DNA from: Hymenobacter psychrophilus | Lineage (GTDB): Bacteria > Bacteroidota > Bacteroidia > Cytophagales > Hymenobacteraceae | DNA: 64,000 bases | Assembly: GCF_900107135.1 (NCBI RefSeq) | Contig: NZ_FNOV01000005.1 | Span: 293,753-357,752 of the forward strand | Reading direction: 5' to 3' | In this document: in pieces, positions 60,543 through 64,000 of the stretch | How the letters are laid out: every line of letters starts with the position of its first letter | Position numbering within the stretch: the stretch's first letter is position 1 | Notes under the pieces: generated by a model | Seen by the model: only the letters and a program-made list of their open reading frames with translations | Databases searched by the model: none | What the model was told of the DNA's origin: nothing | Made by a program: the position numbers and the translations under genes

Positions 60543-61789
60543 TACTTGGCGAGTACTTCTTCGAGCACAGATACCCACTGGCGGAAAATCTTCTCCCGGG
60601 TGAAATCCTGCATGCGCTGGCTGGCCAGCTGGCCCAGCCGCTCCCGCTCAGCGGTGTCGCCGAGCAGTTGGTAGAGCGTTTCCGTCCAGACCCGCTGGTC
60701 AGCAGCCAAGCTGGCCGGCTGATTGAGCATGGGCATCAGCATCCCGAATTCGGCTCGTTCGGCCGCCCGGATGGGGGTTTGGGGCGTAGCGGTGCTGGGG
60801 GCCAAAATTTCGCGGGGGCCGGTGGGGCAATCGGTGGTTACGGCCGGTACGCCGCAAATCATGGCTTCACCTAGGGCCATCGGGAAGCCCTCCCAAGCCG
60901 AGGGAAACACGAACAGCGAAGCCGGCCGGATATACTTGAACGGGTTCTGCTGGAGGCCCAGGAAATATACGTCGTACTCTGTGGTCAGTATTGCCCCGCT
61001 CCAAGCCTCGTACACTCGCAGGCCCAACTGGATGGCATGACGGATGAGGTCGTCGCGCAGTTCCCCATCACCTACGAACACGAGTTTGGCTGAGCAGCGT
61101 TTGATAAGGGCGGCAAAAGAATCCAAGAGCGGCGCCTGATTTTTCTGAATGGTCAGCCGGCCCGATGTCACGAGCACCGGAGCCGAATCATATACCGCCT
61201 GCTCCTGCGGTGTCAGCGCCTCCCGCGACTTTTCCTCGATCTGGGCGACTTCGAAGAAGTTGTTGATGGTGATAAGCTTCTCCGGCTTCACTCCGAAGCC
61301 TTCAATAAGTTCGGGGTTGATGTCGCGACTCACCGTTACAATTTTATCAGCGCGGTTATAAAGGCCCGGCATGAGCACTTTTTTGCGCAGCCAGCCCACC
61401 AAGCCCGTAATATTGCCGTCGTGCAGCTTGGAACCATGAATGCAGAGGACCACCTTTTCCGGACCCTTGCTCAGCAAATTCACGTAATCAGCCCCTTCCA
61501 AGTGGCTCACGCATACGTCGGTATGCAGGCGGCGCTTAAGCGCCCGCAGCCGCCCAATACGCCGGCCAAAGTTGCGGATTTTATCCACCGGACTGCCGCC
61601 CCCCGCCACTTCCAGGCTCCGCACCTCATTGCCGCTGGGGTACATGTCGCCGCCATCCAGGTTGAACACGGCTTCCGTGACGGTGTAATGCTTGGCGAGC
61701 TCCACGCTATGGTCGTGAAATACGCGCTGCGCGCCCCCCAGGCCTAGGTTGGAAATTAGCAGGAGAAGGTTGTGCGAAGCAGGGGGCAT
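60542..61789 (-). CDS. Glycosyltransferase family 4
   Basis: 415 aa. N-terminus LLLLISNLGLGGAQRVFHDHSVEL is the typical GT4 glycine loop. HIHGSK-like CIHGSKLHDGNITGLVG and IVTVSRDINPELIEGFGV complete the acceptor domain. VLVTSGRLTIQKNQAPLLDSFA begins the donor domain, and FVFPSAWEGFPMALGEAMICGVPAVTTDCPTGPREIL carries the conserved E-x7-E. Overlaps the next gene by one base. Probably adds an inner residue of the glycan, but the order of action cannot be deduced. Confidence 0.92.
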   Translation of the reverse strand: MPPASHNLLLLISNLGLGGAQRVFHDHSVELAKHYTVTEAVFNLDGGDMYPSGNEVRSLEVAGGGSPVDKIRNFGRRIGRLRALKRRLHTDVCVSHLEGADYVNLLSKGPEKVVLCIHGSKLHDGNITGLVGWLRKKVLMPGLYNRADKIVTVSRDINPELIEGFGVKPEKLITINNFFEVAQIEEKSREALTPQEQAVYDSAPVLVTSGRLTIQKNQAPLLDSFAALIKRCSAKLVFVGDGELRDDLIRHAIQLGLRVYEAWSGAILTTEYDVYFLGLQQNPFKYIRPASLFVFPSAWEGFPMALGEAMICGVPAVTTDCPTGPREILAPSTATPQTPIRAAERAEFGMLMPMLNQPASLAADQRVWTETLYQLLGDTAERERLGQLASQRMQDFTREKIFRQWVSVLEEVLAK

Positions 61790-61820
61790 ACTCTATCTAT
61801 ACTAAAGGAAACAAAGCGTA

Positions 61821-62972
61821 CTAACGCTTAATAAGGCTCTCAATTCGCTGCCGTAACTCCATTGGGTTGGCATAGAAACCTCCAGAATATTTACTAGTAC
61901 CAACCTCACCAATTAGACCATCATACTGATAACCCAACTGATCAGCCATCAAAATGTAATGAAAAGGGAAATATGTAGAAGGGGGATAAATTTCCAGCAA
62001 ACCCATCGAATACCCACTACGGAACAGCATGTTAGTCAGACCGGCACCATGAATTCCCACTACGTATCGGGCTTGGCCCATTACCCGAATTTGCTCGGGT
62101 AACGTCAGTAAATCAAAGTCTACTGTTTCAAAGCCGAATTCCCGACATACAGCTTCGACCTCCGCATTATTTTCAATATAACGCAGTCGTTGAGGACTAC
62201 GGGTTATGAAAATGCGGCGTTCCCCACCTGCTCCCACTCGATCCTCAGGCTGTACCATTTTCAGGATGCGCTGGTAGTAGTGTGGTGTATGAGTAAGCGG
62301 TTTGCAGAAATATGTTTTTTTGCTACGGATATACTGCTGGTCCTGCACTATCCAGCGCCGGCTACGCAGGTAAGGGTGCTGCAGAAAATACTGAAAGAAC
62401 GCCCGGTTATACAGCTTCGCGGAAATCAGAATCGGGATGGAAGGGTCTAAGCCAAGCTTTTCTTCCAGGAAAAAAAGCTTAACCAACACATCATTGTAGA
62501 AATGGTAATAGTTCTCCTCCCCAGTATCCCGAAAGGATACGAGTTCATCATACTCCTCCAGAGAGTCTTTCCGCATCTTTTTTATACGGGCATCGGGCTT
62601 AGGTAAATACGGTACCCGACTAAAGCCCAGCGAAGGATAAATCAGCTTGTTTTGCTGGGACAAAGCCCAGCCAAACTGCGGTTCAATAATACAAGGGTCT
62701 TCGTATATCAACAGGTACTCATCCTGCGTCCAGTTATAATTATCAGCTATCTGCTGTTGTAAACGCTCATCAAGATGAGAAGCGGGTACCGGATGCAACC
62801 TGAATGGGTAGGCATCATGCCGAATGGTGAAGTCCTTCTGCTGAAACGGCTGTTCGGGAAACAACCATTTGTCAATTGTTTTAATCCGCAACTTATTCAC
62901 CTCCAACTGAACATTGCGTAGCAACACCAGCGGAAACGCTTTTTTCAATAACTCTTTGACGCGTGAGGGCAT
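61821..62972 (-). CDS. Glycosyltransferase family 61
   Basis: 383 aa protein of the GT61 (DUF563) family. Typical blocks: RDTGEENYYHFYNDVLVKLFFLEE (about 155-178), ERRIFITRSPQRLRYIENNAEVEA (about 250) and ARYVVGIHGAGLTNMLFRSGYSMGLLEIYP (about 295), the last being the GHGAGLTN-type signature. The N-terminal 50 residues are basic (VKELLKKAFPLVLLRN). Its composition is less GC-rich than the genes to its left. It lies 10 bp from the GT2 gene upstream and is probably in the same transcript. Confidence 0.9.
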   Translation of the reverse strand: MPSRVKELLKKAFPLVLLRNVQLEVNKLRIKTIDKWLFPEQPFQQKDFTIRHDAYPFRLHPVPASHLDERLQQQIADNYNWTQDEYLLIYEDPCIIEPQFGWALSQQNKLIYPSLGFSRVPYLPKPDARIKKMRKDSLEEYDELVSFRDTGEENYYHFYNDVLVKLFFLEEKLGLDPSIPILISAKLYNRAFFQYFLQHPYLRSRRWIVQDQQYIRSKKTYFCKPLTHTPHYYQRILKMVQPEDRVGAGGERRIFITRSPQRLRYIENNAEVEAVCREFGFETVDFDLLTLPEQIRVMGQARYVVGIHGAGLTNMLFRSGYSMGLLEIYPPSTYFPFHYILMADQLGYQYDGLIGEVGTSKYSGGFYANPMELRQRIESLIKR

Positions 62973-62982
62973 TGGGAACTAG

Positions 62983-63987
62983 TTAGAAGCTTCGCAAAGC
63001 CTGCAGCAAAAATTTGGCCTGTTGTCGTGTCGCTAATGAAAAACCGGCAGCTAATGGACTACGGTAGAAATGCCGGAGTCCGCCTAAGCGTGGCCGGCGA
63101 TAGGTGTAGCACACCTCGAACCATCGTTGTGCCAACACCCGCTGCAATGCCTGGGGTTCGAACCAAGCTTCCCGAGTGTTATGAGCCAGTAACTTGAGAA
63201 GCCAGTTTTCCGCCTCTTGCAGTTCTATCTCAACTTTATGGTCGAGCATGGCAATCGTATTGTGAATCTGCATTTCCCGGTTGGTAAAAGGCAGATTCCA
63301 ACGGGCCAGTAATTGTTCACGCACTACGTCAGCTACCGTGGCTCGTTCACTTAAGATATCTTTTTTGCGCGTGTCGGGTGGCACCCGGTACTGAATCAGC
63401 GCCTCCTGAATGGTGTGGATACGCAACTCGTTTATATACCGGGCAAAAAAATCGTAATCCTCCGTTTGGCGCAGGGTCGCATCATAGTGCATTCCTGATT
63501 CACTAAATAGCTCTCGCCTAAGCATCACCGAAGGATTACCCGTCGGCAAGGTAAATAAGGTTGTTACCTTGGCTTCGGCGGGGTGCTCCAAATATCGGTT
63601 GAGGTAGTTGCTGGCTCCAAAATTTTGCATCCAGCTACCTACCACATTGATTTCCGGTTGACTTTCCAAAATCGCAACTTGGCGGGCTAACCGGTCGGGA
63701 TGACATATATCGTCGCCATCCATCTTGGCTATATACTTGCCTTGCGCTTCAAGCACTGCTCTATTATCAGCGCCAGCACGACCTGTGTTGTGGTTACTGA
63801 CAATCAGTTTTATACGCGCATCTTTCAGTTCTTTGATTTTCTCTACGGTGTTATCAATAGAAGAATCATCAATAACTATAATTTCAAAATTTTGCAAAGA
63901 TTGATTAAGCAAACTACGTATTGTCTCCTGCACGTATGGCTCAACATTATATAATGGCAGTACAACTGAAACCAGAGGCAACGACAT
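62983..63987 (-). CDS. Glycosyltransferase family 2
   Basis: 334 aa GT-A glycosyltransferase. PLVSVVLPLYNVEPYVQETIRSLLNQSL is the GT2 start, IIVIDDSSIDNTVEKIKEL the DDSS nucleotide site and YIAKMDGDDICHPDRLARQVAIL the D-x-D motif (DGDD). The ED-type block LRQTEDYDFFARY is present. The C-terminal 80 residues are basic and helical. The ATG at 63987 lies 13 bp inside the right edge of the window, so its promoter and upstream partner are outside. It is likely the first visible gene of the operon with GT61. Confidence 0.92.
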   Translation of the reverse strand: MSLPLVSVVLPLYNVEPYVQETIRSLLNQSLQNFEIIVIDDSSIDNTVEKIKELKDARIKLIVSNHNTGRAGADNRAVLEAQGKYIAKMDGDDICHPDRLARQVAILESQPEINVVGSWMQNFGASNYLNRYLEHPAEAKVTTLFTLPTGNPSVMLRRELFSESGMHYDATLRQTEDYDFFARYINELRIHTIQEALIQYRVPPDTRKKDILSERATVADVVREQLLARWNLPFTNREMQIHNTIAMLDHKVEIELQEAENWLLKLLAHNTREAWFEPQALQRVLAQRWFEVCYTYRRPRLGGLRHFYRSPLAAGFSLATRQQAKFLLQALRSF

Positions 63988-64000
63988 ATCTGAGTCTATT

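Overview
The window looks like a chromosomal segment of a high-GC member of the Bacteroidota, most likely Hymenobacter or a close relative (Cytophagales). This rests on gene content: a PorD-type type IX secretion protein, a GLPGLI-family protein, the Bacteroidota-type omega subunit, a carboxypeptidase-regulatory-domain TonB receptor, BshA, and the gene order recN-porD-coaB/coaC-rpoZ-bamD. It also rests on several upstream elements of the Bacteroidota -7 form TAnnTTTG. The species cannot be named from the sequence alone. I see no rRNA or tRNA genes, insertion sequences, phage genes or CRISPR arrays.

Layout. 0.1-3.5 kb: a PRISE-like reductase, a secreted protein and a frameshifted outer-membrane protein. 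3.6-11.9 kb, minus strand: fabI, recN, porD, coaB, coaC, rpoZ, bamD and an OstA/LptA-like protein, i.e. fatty acid synthesis, DNA repair, CoA synthesis and cell-envelope assembly. 12.1-17.5 kb: tilS, then an island with a small Cys-containing secreted peptide, an AT-rich GLPGLI protein and a GC-rich TonB receptor. 17.8-29 kb: mdh, two rhomboids, mutL, a GH3/serine-hydrolase fusion, bshA, a small membrane protein and an A-type Fe-S carrier. 29-32 kb: three membrane proteins (DUF2254, DUF421, MscS). 32-42.8 kb: penicillin-acylase family hydrolase, glpD, two unknown proteins, a ChaN-like protein, an ABC exporter pair, and an ECF sigma factor with a membrane partner. 42.9-51 kb, minus strand: dnaJ, grpE, obgE, adk, hpt, a membrane pyrophosphatase and an M42-type peptidase. 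51-52.4 kb: a TPR-like exported protein. 52.7-64 kb: a surface-polysaccharide locus (membrane protein, GNAT, ChbG-type deacetylase, MaoC, DegT aminotransferase, three GT4, one GT61 and one GT2) that runs off the right edge.

The most unusual feature is the intergenic DNA. Nearly every gap longer than about 100 bp carries one of two element classes. The first is arrays of heptamers, exact or degenerate with a strict 7-bp period; the commonest type is AGCTNNN. The second is long palindromes, many opening with GTCAT-CTGAGC and closing with its complement. Several arrays run into the stop codons of flanking genes. They resemble the heptameric STRR sequences known from cyanobacteria. The best candidate for an undescribed protein system is the 13.5-17.5 kb island, which has a C11 tract in the leader of its peptide gene. 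Other points of interest are coaB/coaC split by one in-frame stop, a MutL with an altered DQHA motif, and promoters so close to the ATG that leaderless mRNAs are likely.
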